This document shows, one piece after another, positions 44,084-55,423 of a stretch of DNA of 64,000 bases. The stretch is taken from NCBI GenBank assembly GCA_038503035.1, contig JAVSML010025222.1:90792-154791 (forward strand). Direction: 5' to 3'. Below the pieces are notes generated by a model, which saw nothing but the letters and a program-made list of their open reading frames with translations, had not been told where the DNA came from and did not search any database. Numbering within the stretch: position 1 is the first letter of the stretch; the number at the start of each line of letters is the position of its first letter. The DNA is from Crocodylus rhombifer (Eukaryota; Chordata; Crocodylia; Crocodylidae). A program made the translations under genes and the position numbers.

Positions 44084-44640
44084 TCAGGCTGCCTGGGTTG
44101 TGGGTAGTGATGCCCATGATGTAGGGCCAGAGGAGCCCATGGTAGGAGACCCATGGTCCAGTGCCAGGGCATGGGCACTTGAAGCTCTCTGGCCATACTC
44201 ATCCAGGGAGGGCTCCTGGTCCACATGGGTGAGGAAGGAGTTGGCCAGGGCTTCACAGATCTGGACAGCCTGCTGCAGTGTAAGGCCAGTGCCACTCACA
44301 TTGGTGGGAGACTCAATCTTTCTCCTATCCCTGTGCCACATGTGCTTGCACTGCCAGGCCCAGTCAGTAGTTGAAGTGCTTCTTCCACTGATCCTGATGT
44401 CCCCAGTAGGGCCTCATAAGCCAGGGCAGGAAGGTGTAGGCTGCGCCCCCAACAAAGATTGTGTGAGGATATTACTGATGATGAAATCAAACAGCTGGGA
44501 TTGTAGCACCTGCTCTCCATTACCCCAGGGAACAGGGAGTTGTGTAAGAGGTGGGCATCGTCCTCAACAGCCACATGAAAGTCGGTGACCCAGTCATGCC
44601 CTGGAAGCCTTAGGAAGGGGGAGGGTGCATGTGTGATGGA
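44084..44640 (-). pseudogene. PIF/Harbinger DDE transposase fossil (HARBI1-like)
   Basis: Minus strand. The first frame (44640-44510) reads DWVTDFHVAVEDDAHLLHNS followed by LFPGVMESRCYNP, matching the F-T-D-x-x-V-G-x-P-G-S-x-H-D-A-x-x-x-x-N-S block of the DDE_4 superfamily. After a one-base shift near 44475 the frame continues HTIFVGGAAYTFLPWLMRPY and then KKHFNY (44465-44372), the G-D-x-A-Y-x-x-x-x-W-L-M-x-P-Y block. The catalytic Asp of GD has become Gly, and a stop replaces a residue after KKHFNY. A third stretch ending QQAVQICEALANSFLTHVDQ (about 44270-44210) could be the C-terminal helix region. Dead, but clearly recognisable. Confidence 0.72.
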
Positions 44641-44654
44641 TTCCTGGGTTCCAG

Positions 44655-44735
44655 GTGAGTGTGTGTGTGTCCCAGATACATGGGTTATGTGTTTATGTGT
44701 GTCTAAATGTGTGTATGTATGAATGTCCAGGATGC
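44655..44735 (+). repeat. GT-rich imperfect microsatellite
   Basis: GTGAGTGTGTGTGTGTCCC and TTATGTGTTTATGTGTGTC, then AAATGTGTGTATGTATG. Degenerate (GT)n. Confidence 0.8.
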
Positions 44736-45969
44736 CTGGGTTTGGTGTGTGTGGGACATTCAGTTGGGCAGCCGTGATGACCCCACCAGCCATTCAGGGG
44801 CAGTTCAGGTGTTCAGCTCCACTCAGGTGTCTTTGGCAGCCCAGGGAGCCAGCATGGCATGCTTAGAGGCATGTGAGAGCCCCCCTACATGATGCATTCA
44901 GGTCATGCAGGCAGGCTATGAGCCCCCACCGGCCATGGGCTAATGTGCATTCTGCTTCCTTCCGACCTAAACAAGGGTGCTTAGAGTAAACCTGGAAAGT
45001 TAGAGCACTTCTGCCACAGGTTTCTTGAACACCTGTACTCAGCCAAGAGCACTACCTGGTTCCCAGTCCAACAAAACGCTTAGGCACAGGGTTAACTTGA
45101 AGAAGGTGAATTGTGTCATTGACGTCAAGTGAACATGGGCTTAAGTGCTTTCGTGGTCTTGGGGAACTCTCCAGAAACTTCTTACCAGAAATTTAGGGAT
45201 AGTTCTATGGATATTCAATGGGACTACACCCATGAATAAAATTAATTATGTACTTAAGTCCGCTACTGTTTTGATCATGAATTATCTATGAGGACAACCA
45301 GACACATTTTTTGTCCATTTGTCTTTTACTTATATGCCTTGTGCTTCAGCAGCTGAATTCCAATAAAACAATGTTTGGAGGCAATTACTCTGAAAGTATA
45401 TTACATAACAGTTTCTTTGTATTATGCAGTGTAAATTGGCAAGGATTATTAACATATATATATTAATATAGGTATCAGTAATTCTCACCTGCCTGCCTAA
45501 CCTCTATATCTATCATTAATTTCAGAAGTGATGAGACCATTTAGGACTATTTTTGTAGGTAATTTTTTTCCAAAGGGATGAGGGCAGGTCACCCTCACAC
45601 TAGGAAAATCCATGTCCATTCCATTGCTGAGAAAGTCCTTACAGGTCTAGGTAAGTTTCATGCTTATCATTGCCCTTATATTTTCATGTGTACATAAATG
45701 CAATTTTATGTTGTAAACTTGCCAGTGTTCATAGAAAAACTCAGACTTTTCCTAGACAGAAGTAACATTAGAGTCTCTTAATGGTAAGCATTCCTTTGGT
45801 TCTTATATGACACAATGCACTTGCCATTTTGTAAGGACACTATCAAGATTTCCTGTTTTCTCCGTTAAAAGAAAAGAAACAAAAAGATAGTTTCTGCTTT
45901 CTACCACAAGTGGGTTTCTTCTCTCTTGATATGAGAAAGGCTGTTTTTATATGTGACTTTCTTTTATGT
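44736..45969. other. No gene recognised; one ancient repeat fragment
   Basis: Mixed, then AT-rich. At 45205-45262, TATTCAATGGGACTACACCC and ATGAATAAAATTAATTATGT resemble a classic sauropsid repeat (tcaatgggactactcatgtgagtaaagttaa-like). A TGACGTCA at 45120-45127 is noted in the rejected list. Confidence 0.45.
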
Positions 45970-47885
45970 TGGTTATTAGTACTTGTAGCACAGTGTTGCC
46001 ACAGAAAGTTACCTTCAGGATACTCTCAATATTCCTGTTATCAAGATGGAATGTGGCGACTGTCGTTTTGTGGGGATTTGGCTTGAGTCTCCATTTCCAA
46101 AACTATTTCTCCATGGTATTCAGGTCCTCGTTCAAGGTTGACTCAATGTCATCGAAGGTGGGTGCTTGTGTTGCCAAAGCAAGGTCATACACATACACAA
46201 ATATGTGCAACTCTAATTGATGGCATATTTCTTGTATACATTAAAGAGCATTGGTGTGAGTACTGTGCATCCATTACTGAGGAATGGGGGTAAGTTGACT
46301 GTCACCCAGGTGGATTTGTAGCTACCTATTACTCAGCATTGTCCATGTCAGGTGTAATGTTTGGTGTCAGGGTATCATTTCTGCAAGCTTCAGCATCAGA
46401 CTTGTAATCCAGACTGTGTCATAGGCTCATGATGGGTCTATAAAGGGTGCAGTAATTTTGGATTTTTTTCTGAAGGCCATTCTCAGTATGTGTTGCAAGG
46501 GCCAAAACTTTGTCACAGCAACTTTGCTTATGTTGGAATCCTGCTTGTTCATTGGGGATCACTGGCTTGATAAAAGGGCTGGTTCTCATGAGGATGATAC
46601 ATTCCAGGATGTTATTGGTTGTGCAGAGGAGTGATATTGGGCTATAGCTTCCCAGGTCATCCATCAGCTTACCTGGTTTGAGTACGGCAATGACCATTGC
46701 CTCCCACCATGTTTTTGATATGCATCTGGATTCTGTGGGTTTGGTATACAGTTTTTGCTAACAATTGGAGTCCCTTGGGGCCTAGATGATGGAGAAATTC
46801 TGGGAGGATACCATCTCCACTGGATGCCTTCTGCACCTTTGTTGTGGCTAACCTCTCCTTCCCTTCATCTACGCTAATGCTGGTAGGGGCTTGTATAGGG
46901 ATTGATTCCATTATCCAATGCAATTGAAGATTGACTTCTCATTTGTTGTTTTTGTCAAGAGTTCCTTTTGTATTATCCACCAATTTAGGATCTATGGAGT
47001 TGGTATGGAGTTTTGGAGTCCAATATTCCACTGGAGTAACAGCTCCAAGGCGTCATAGTAGGGCCCAGGCATATTGACTAGAGTGTGTGAAGTCCAGACC
47101 TCCAACATAGTCAACCTACCTTTGGTATCTGGTTGAATCTAGAGACTTTAGCAGGGCCTTTCCAACTTGTGGATTGCCTGACTGATTGTACTGCCAGAGC
47201 AAGTCCTTAGTCCAACAGGTAATATATTCCTCCCAGAAACCCCAGGGGATACTCTTCTGGCAGAAGCAACCAGGAGGCCAATGAACTGGTGATAACATTT
47301 CGGTGTTGCAGATATTCAAGTTACCACTTTTTCAACAGCTTCTCTGTAGCAGATCCAGTCAACTTTGGTTAGGTTCCACCATGGGATCCATTTAGACAAA
47401 ATCACAGGGATCTCATTGTTGGTAGGTAATGATGGGCCTATGTTGGTTGTTGTAGAAAATTGGGGAGTACATTGTGGGATGCATGGAGAGTGCTCCCGCT
47501 TAGATCACTGAACATGATGGTGAGATCTGGGTTACAGTCATGTTGCCAGGGAGCTGAGTGGAGGGTTGCTTGCTGTTTGGGATTAAAGGCCAGTTGCAGA
47601 TCTTCTGTGGACATCCAGCTTATAAGGTCTTCACTGTCAGCATCATTTGCTTCATAAACCCACATACTGTGGTGGCTGGTAAAGTCACCAACATACAGGG
47701 ATGAGATTAGTGCGTATGGGACTGCTGGCTTTGGCTATTACAAATTAGGGGTTTTGCATACATTGGTAATGTGCAACTCCCTTATTTTGATGGCAGTCAT
47801 GTAAGTGACTTTTTCTTCAGTTGTGGGTAAGACATTGAAAACTGTGATGGTCTTCTTCACTTACATGGCTAAGCCATATTTCAGA
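45970..47885 (-). pseudogene. Inverted segment: LINE endonuclease and most of the reverse transcriptase
   Basis: Reading leftwards: KIRELHITNVCKTP (about 47795), LYVGDFTSHH (VGDF at 47681-47692), then SEDLISWMSTEDLQLAFNP and NPDLTIMFSD (endonuclease), a linker with GNPQVGKALLKSLDSTR (about 47160), a region with ATTKVQKASSGDGILPEFLH, and the RT boxes LKPGKLMDDLGSYSPISLL (46623-46679) and IPNEQAGFQHKQSC (about 46540). Next comes the catalytic box as YVYDLALA (46184-46195, where YADD is expected), and LNEDLNTME, stop, FWKWRLKPNPHKTTVATFHL. Many frameshifts and stops; the first catalytic Asp of the YADD box is lost. Left end near VTFCGNTVL (about 45990). Confidence 0.82.
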
Positions 47886-47889
47886 TGTG

Positions 47890-48776
47890 TGGAGGGAGTG
47901 GGGCTGAACTGCACATTAACCATCAATGACCACCTGAAAAAGGTATCTGCCAAGATGAAGATAAGGGTCAGTTTGGTTCACAAATTGGCAAGCTCAAGCT
48001 GGGCAGCATCAGCATCCATATTATGGACATCAGCACTGGCCCTTGCCTACTCTATAGCTGAGTACTGTGTACCAGTATGGACCAGAAGCAGTTGCACTTG
48101 ACTTGTTGACATCCAACTGAAATCTGCACTGCAGTGCATCACTGTGTTGGGACCCAGAAGCCTTTGGGCCTAGGTTTTGGTTGGAATTGCTTCCATTCAT
48201 TTGGTGAATGGATCAATGACAACAACTGGAACCTTCAAGTCAGCCCCAACATCTTGGCTGCCTGTGCTGTCACTCATCACTTTTCCACCCATTCGTTGCA
48301 AGACAGCAACTTTACAGGAAGTCCAGTGAATTAAGGAAAACAAATGTCTCCCCATCCAATAGGACTTCAACAATGTCCCTCACCATCACCTAAAGTCACA
48401 CAAGTCCTTCTGGATTCATGCGCTTAACCTTCAACAATGTGACTTCAACTCTTTAAGCTTGGAAAGCCTAATGGAGTTCACAGGAAGTTCCAAGTAAATA
48501 TCTTGTGATAGATCCAACACAGAAGGTTCCTGGCTTTGATCTCCCATGATGCTCATGGGCAACTCTAAACCATATCTACACAAACCATAGGAGATGTGGA
48601 TACTTGATGCACAAATTAAAAATGCTACAGTGTGCAACTGTGGTCACCCAGGACAGATTATGGAACATATAATGACTCAATGCCCGATCCACAAATATGA
48701 AGGCAGTATCACAGTGATACACTCTGCTGCTCCTAACACAATTGTTTGGCTCAACCACCTAAATTTAAAATTATAG
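47890..48776 (+). pseudogene. Direct segment: LINE reverse-transcriptase C-terminus and Cys/His motif
   Basis: The plus strand reads GLNCTLTINDHLKKVSAKMK, LVHKLASSSWAASASIL, ALALAYSIAEYCVPVWTRSS (47900-48095), then a frameshifted stretch (FGEWINDNNWNLQVSPNILA). It closes with CNCGHPGQIMEHIMTQCP (48633-48686), a C-x-C-x8-H-x4-C motif, and VWLNHLNLKL before a stop at 48774. EYC-PVW-RSS-T and the C-terminal CxC...H...C knuckle are shared by a group of jockey-like LINE proteins. Together with the inverted part it would make a full-length ORF2, but it is broken at several points. Confidence 0.8.
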
Positions 48777-48825
48777 TTGCTGTTCTGTATCTACATCAGT
48801 CATACGGAAGAAGAAGTAGTGCCAA

Positions 48826-51800
48826 TGGGATAAATAGATGAGCTGCTAAGTTTCACTCAAGCCATGAATGTATTGTAGTTCTTTTTCCTCCTTGGTGTTG
48901 CATCATAATCTTCACTGCATTTTTCATCATTCCCTAAGTACATTAACTGCCTTTGTGTAACTGCAATGCTAGAAGCCTTGATTTTTCCTTAGCATGTGTT
49001 CAGACACTGCAATTCCCAATGATGTTCCACTTTTGCATCTGGGAGAAAGGAAGTCTGCATTTTAAATGTAAGCATGAGAGAAGAAAATCTTATGATCAGA
49101 TGTGTGGCACAAGTGCTATTGAATCAAATGGAATTTGTAATGGTGATTGTGAAGGAAATCAGGCTGTAAATATTTTAAGATCAGACATGTTAAATAACAA
49201 ATAGATCCAGATTATCAATCAAAGTAAGTCCACTAGCTTCAGTAGAGCTGTATTAACTTACACCAGCTGAGAATTTGGCCCAATTTTTTTTATTTTGGTG
49301 GGTTATTGTGTGACGTTGATCACTTCTTTGGAGACAGTGGGAAGACTTTATTGGTCATTTACCCTCCTGAGGCAGTGAAGTGTTCATATAATCTCTTCTT
49401 CCTCTTGCTTCATCTTCAGTTTGCTCCTATGTCAACCTCTCTGGACTCATGCGTTTTCACAGGGAAAACTACAAGCAGCACATTTTGTGCCACTACTAAT
49501 TGCCCCTGGGGAATGCCTCTGAATGCATGCTCTGGAGCAGGGCAGATTTCCCCAGATGGGGTAGGGGAGTCTGGGGCTAACACTTGGGGCAGCCCCAGCA
49601 CTTTTACCTGGAGTCCTGGGGGCCTCCTGGGGCTGCAGAAGCAGTGATCTGGGTGCACAGCCCTGCTTTTTTTTGGTGTGTTTTTTTTTGATCCTGGGAT
49701 TTCCCAGTATCTAAATTTGGCTCCATGCTGCAAATATGCAGAGTGGAGAACCAAATCACTTGTGTCGGGTGTGTTTTGCAGCACCTCAAAAGCCTCTTAT
49801 TGTATGATGCATTATCTGGCTGTCTTGTCAAAGTATAAACAAGGAAACCTCTGCATATCCTGAAGTAATAACAAATATCGGTCTGAACTAATACCAATTG
49901 CTTGTTCTGGATCTTGAGATGGATCCAAGCATCCAGCTGGAGATGGTCAGATCCAGGGTTTCATTCAAACTCATCTCTAGTTAGTATTAGGAAGGTTGGC
50001 AACAACGGGCATTTTGTAATTTTACTGTCTTAAAAGACGTGAAAGAAAACATTGTCACTTTTACCACTGAACTGTTTCTATTGTTCATGGGTAAAGAGAG
50101 GACAGCTCAGTGGTCCATAGTGTTTTATGCAATCACTCTGTATTCTTAAGCAACTGGTGGCACTGCATTGCTATCTCTGAATTCTGCAACCAGCAGTATC
50201 CAGAAGACTCTACCTTGTATTTACTCAAGAACAGCCTGATATTTTTATGAAAAATCCTTCTGTTTTGATATTTTTATATCATTGCAGAGTAAAAGTCCGA
50301 CCTCCCTTTCCCCCCCCCCCCGAAAAGGCCAAATCTAGTTGGCTACTTAGTGAATAAGTGCTGAATATATCCGAAAAATATTGGAGCTGGCATATGCGAC
50401 ATGTTGCATACACTCCAAGATCCCAACTGGAAGTTAAACATTACAGGTTTTACATACTTAAATGGTGATCTATCAAAGCCATCGTTTTGCTGCCTAATGA
50501 GTCTTTATAACAGCAGTGCTATTTTTTGTCCTTTTAAATTTATCAAAACTCTGGTTTGAGTTCCTGAAAAAAAGCAAATCATTGCGCCAAACAGAGTGCT
50601 TGTTAATGAATGAGTGAGCCTGCTTAGCATTGGGCTAATAAAGACATAAGACCGTGATCAGCTTGGCAGGAGCAAGCAACCCTTACCTTCCCTCAGCCCC
50701 TCCCACTAAAATGGTCCTGTTATTAGGAACCCTCCTGAGGCTGAAGAACTCTGTCTTTGATGAATGGGCTTCTTAATACAATGAGAAGCATACACACTGT
50801 AAGGGTAAGTGAACAAGAGGAAGGAAAAGGACAAAACAAATCAATGAGGCAGGCAACTGTAGGTTTGTTAATTGAATCTGATATATCTTCCCCCGCACCC
50901 CCAAAAAAAAGTACTTGGTTAAATGAAAGAGAACAGAACTGAATTGGCATATATAGTCCTTTGGTAGAGGCCTTCCTATATCACACAGACTTTTTGATAT
51001 TGAGACACACGACTGGAAACTTAACATCATTTTAGATCATGAAATAGCAAAGCTCTGCTGGTTTCTCATCTCTTTTTCAATAGATGTGCAATGAGAGAGA
51101 GGTCTACATGGACAATCTTCCATTGGAAAGGAGATGAAGGGTTTTTTCCCCCATTCCTGTTGGCAGTGTTCTACAATAACTGAACAGAAGATGACTGTCT
51201 GGATTTATCAAGAGGAACATTTCCCAGTTGTCCTCATCCTGCATGTTATCGTTAGTAGCTATTATTATTTACAAGGTGCTAGCTAGGTTCAGCAAGGTAC
51301 AAGGCACAAGGCAGACACTCTCTGCTAACAGAGGGGCACTTGGATCTGGAGGAGGAAATAATGTGATGCTTTCATTTTTCAAAATCATTTCAATACCCTT
51401 CTTGATGGCACCAGCAAAAAATCCTTAAGAAGGTAGAAATGGCAGTGACTTGGCCAACCAGAATTAGGAGGATGTTCCATGCATAATAAACAGCACAAGA
51501 ATAGAAGTGGGATAAAGAAATAGGATGCCAAAGTTGGCACCACTGGCTGAGCAGAGGGCATGAAGGATGTACTGAGAGGCAAGGTTGTAGAGATAAGTGG
51601 TGACATAGTTGTTCAGGGCTTTAAAGGTGAAAACAGAGCATAGATCAGTGCTTTAGTTGTGCCATGGAAAGCATTCAGATTTTTGTTTAATTGTGGTGGA
51701 GGACAGAGGTAATGATTAGCCTAGATTTGTATACTAGAGGGGGAGGGGGAGAGAAAGACAGAGGAATCACAGACCATATTTAAGGGCTTGGTAGAATCTG

Positions 51801-52166
51801 GGTAACCATTCGTATCTCCGAGTTCAGGCATCCTTCCTTATTTTATGTGTTGATATGTAGTTGCAGAGCTCTGAATTCCCTTTGGTATTTTTCCCAAATC
51901 AACCATCTGCAATCTTATTCAGACTGGGAGGGATATGGAGACAATTCCTAGATCCCTTCACAGAAACAAACAAGCCAACCAAAGAGTAGTGTAGGATCAA
52001 TGATCAGTGGGTACTTTCAACCCCAGTCTCTAGCTCTGAACTAAACCTATTGCCTTTTTGATACACTTGAGTCTTTTGGGTAAAAGAAAACCCAAACATA
52101 CATGCCCCCCATGTCACAGTGCTGTTTGAAACCAACCTACCACACTGGTTAGATCTTAATATCTTT
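48826..52166. other. No gene recognised; ancient repeat fragment and a C run
   Basis: At 49215-49290, CTTCAGTAGAGCTGTATTAA and CTTACACCAGCTGAGAATTT then GGCCCAA is a classic old sauropsid repeat. At 49495-49660 there is a GC-rich patch of unknown origin. A C run lies near 50310-50323. A minus-strand acceptor-like sequence is not paired with any frame I trust. Confidence 0.45.
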
Positions 52167-52883
52167 GGGCACGTCTACATGAGGTGTTTACTGTGTAGTT
52201 AACTAATTAACTGCACAGTAAATGTCTCAGCATCTACGTTATAATGCACAAAACTAATAAAACCCCTATTACGGTGCACAAAACTAATCAACTCCGCAGC
52301 AGGGTAATACGAGTTTACCAGCTACACTGCATGGTGTCCTGCCACCTTTATCAATGCCTCACATCCACATCCATCCTTTGCCCCAATAGGCTCTGACCAA
52401 GACTGAGGTAAATAAAAGTACTACCCTGCTGTGGAGTGTTTTCGTGCACGGTAGCACACGTGTAGATGCTGCCCCTAGCAGGTGGGCAGCCCCTGCACTG
52501 AAGCACCCACATGCCTCAGCCAGCCACTCGGCAGCACGTGGAGCTGGGTTGGAGCATCCTGGGCTGGCAGGGCACCTGGGGGTCAGCCACCCAGGGCTGT
52601 TTCTACCAGGCCCCACACTCTGCAGAGGGACTGGCTGAGGCAGGAGGGTGCTTCAGTGTGAGGCTAGCCAGCAGGCAGCACCTGCACTGAAGCACTCTTG
52701 TGCCCCAGCCAGCCACTCTGCAGCACAAGGAGCCCATTTGGAGCAGCCAGCCCAGGGCAATATGCTCCAGAGTTTTTTGCTCCTGGACACATATTCAAGC
52801 AGAGTGCCTGGGAGCAAAAAACTCAGGCGCAATAAATTCCAGAGTTTATTCATGCGCATTAATTGCATGTGTAGATGTGCCCC
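52167..52883. mobile_element. Large foldback MITE with internal duplication (717 bp)
   Basis: It begins GGGCACGTCTACATGAGGTG and ends GCATGTGTAGATGTGCCC, inverted repeats. Subterminal ACTGCACAGTAAATG and GCATTAATTGCATG follow on each side. The interior (52.44-52.76 kb) is GC-rich and holds two copies, 187 bases apart, of an 80-bp unit with CCCTGCACTGAAGCACCCAC then CAGCCAGCCACTCGGCAGCA. An inverted GAGTTTTTTGCTCC/GGGAGCAAAAAACTC pair lies near 52.77-52.83 kb. Non-coding. Confidence 0.75.
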
Positions 52884-55423
52884 TTGGGTCACGTATCTTT
52901 TACATATCTGTTGTATTAGACAGGTTGACAGAGTTACAGACAAATGACATATTCTGACATTGTAAACAGACACACCAATTTGATACCTTTAGTTTGACAT
53001 GAATATTGATACCAATTGATTTCCTTTAGTTTAGTTTGAAGAAACATTATTAAAGAGTAAGGACCCAACCCATCAGATTCATTTTCACATGACTATTTCA
53101 TTTCTTTTATGCTAAACTCATATACAAGTGGAAAAATTCATTTTTATACATACTGCAAAGGATAATCCCTCTTCTCTTCATCGTTTTCACAGACTGTGCT
53201 TAGAAAAGGGAGGCAAATGTTGCAAAGTCAGCAGTTGCTGGGATGTGCAAAGGCTAAAAAATGAAAGAAAAGGAAAGATTATGTAAAACTCAACACCTAG
53301 AATATTATAGCTCCAGTGCGGTAAATAAGTGCAGTCAACATTTAGGGGAAATGGCCCGATTTCCACTCCAATGTAAATGACGCAAGTCAGGGAAACAGTT
53401 GTAAAATTTAAGGCCTCAATACTGCTGTTTCAATGCTCCTTCCCTTGATGCCAGGAGATCAAGATAAATGACAAGGGGAAGGGGCAGCAAAACCAATGCA
53501 TGTCAAGGGTTCCAGAAGATGTTTGGTAAGATGCAGTCCTCCTTTGACTGTCTTTAGCCCACCTTTCTACCTAGCAGTGACAGAATGACTGGCCAGGTTG
53601 ATTTTTGGTATCCAGCCCGCAAAGTCAATTCCTTTAGATACAAGTGTAGGGAAGACAATGCAGTGTGATCTGGTCAGATAGCCTCAAGTACCCACTACCC
53701 ATCTGCTCTTGCCATTTGTGCTTTAAACATAGTTACACAGTAGTGATGTGGTCCAGGGTCAATCCCAATGGCCTTTGTCAAAGATGGTAGAAACTCAAGA
53801 TGATCTAGCGGGCCACCCTGGAATGTCTCCAGGTGTGGAGCGTGCAAGTGGAAGCAGATACGTGGGGCCTATTACCGCTGCAGTACAAACAGGCTGTAAG
53901 TAAATGTGGCAAGTTATTTTAGAGCTGGGTTTTCTAAAGGACTCAGCATGGTGGGTAGGTGTNNNNNNNNNNTTACCGTAGAACTGAGGAGGCCTTTTCA
54001 TGGACCAGGACGCCATTGAGCAAGGCACTATAGAAACAGAATGAAGAGAATATCTTTGCCCTGAAGAGCTGACAGTTTTAAAACACTCTATGTCCATTAT
54101 GACAACCTAGATTGGAAGGACTTTGCATTATGGACCATTTTTTATTGCATTAATGGAGGGCAACCAGCACAGTGGAACCTCAGTCTTGGTCAAAGCCTCT
54201 AAGGGGCAAAGGATGGATGTAGATGTGGGGCGTGGGTAAAGGTGGCAGGACACTTTGCAAAGCAGCTCAGGGGAAAGCAGCATCAGGAGTGCAAGTTGAG
54301 CCTTTCTAAAAAAAAATCTGAAACAAATGGTGTCTCCTATCAAAGTATTACCAGGTAGGCAAGTGGCCAGGAATGATCCCCACCAAACTTTTGAAACAAC
54401 CCCAGAAAAATCCTTTCCTGATGTTATGTTGGAGCCTTTGTAGGCTGAGAGGGATAAGTGAGTCCATGACTGGTAGCTGGGATGTACTTGTAGCCTAAGC
54501 TGGAGATAGAGTGGAGGCCCACTGCTCCTCTGAGAGCCACTGTGCCACAAGGCATCCTGGAGCTCTGGGAAATAGAAGTACAGCATAGCTGGCAAACCAC
54601 CTTCAGATGATTCACTGCCTGCTCTCTGTCTTTCCAGCCCAGCTGGCTAGTGTACCATGACCTTGCCCATGGTTCTTCATCCCATTTAGAAAGGTAGGGC
54701 TAGCAGTGGCATTCACAGTGGGGAGTGCCCAGCCCTCCTACAGACAGTGTGTTGCACTTTGCTTCCCATTTAACATCCTGGGAAAAGCCAGGTCCAGTTC
54801 AACAGTTCATCATGCTCTTTAGCGGCCTGTTTAATGCGGATGTGTTCAATAGCACTGATGGTTACTTTGGGCCTATCTGCGCTATGATAGGTATGATGCT
54901 GTAGCATACAGGCAGATTGTCCACCAGATGGTACAGCCTACTCTTTGAGAAATATTTGAAAGGGCAACAAAATACAGCAGAAGCCATTTGACAGTCCACA
55001 TGGCTAGTACAAAATTAGCCAAAATGACTCCATGGGTATCACAACTAGTGATGAAAAAACCTTAAAAGGGGCAGTTCAGAGAAAGCCTCCCAAACCTTCA
55101 GATGTTTCTCTTCCCCTCTCCTCCCCTCTTGTGCTCTACATACCATCCTTCTCACTTTTGCTTTTGTAGCTTAGATGATTGGGAAGTCTCTAAAGCAAAG
55201 CAGTGAGAATCAGCGCATACCTGGGCTGTGTTGATTATACATGCATTACACAGGGCCCATACTATCCTTGAAAATTCCCAACCTTCTGCATAGCCTTCAT
55301 GAGCTCAGTGGGATCTGTACATAAGAAACAAAATTATAGCTACATAGACTTCCCTTACTTGACCCTCAGTCCTTCCCTTCCTCTAAATAAAGGCAATTTG
55401 TCTCACTGTCCCATCATTTCATG
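52884..55423. other. No gene recognised
   Basis: Mostly AT-rich to moderate. A 155-codon minus-strand frame at 54595-54128 has no recognised domain. The 53963 gap is listed separately. Confidence 0.45.
53963..53972. other. Assembly gap (10 N)
   Basis: Ten N in otherwise continuous sequence. The true size is unknown, and a CR1 gap elsewhere in this window shows 10 N can stand for much more. Confidence 0.95.

Larger units (their letters stand above)
45970..48825. mobile_element. Old non-CR1 LINE split into inverted 5' and direct 3' halves
   Basis: The left part (45970-47885) encodes endonuclease and reverse transcriptase on the minus strand. The right part (47890-48825) encodes the reverse-transcriptase C-terminus and a cysteine-histidine motif on the plus strand. 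The 5'-most protein sequence on the inverted part (near 47885) sits next to the start of the direct part. The inner breakpoints in protein order are almost adjacent (minus part ends VTFCGNTVL, plus part resumes GLNCTLTINDHLKK). This is the layout made by twin priming. The 3' end carries ACGGAAGAAGAAGTAG. The protein style (jockey/CR1-superfamily-like; DFTSHH in the endonuclease) differs from CR1. Clade not resolved. Confidence 0.8.

Noticed and set aside
45120..45127. Perfect TGACGTCA (CRE-like) octamer
   Set aside because: An 8-base match is expected about once per window of this size and no promoter or gene is nearby.
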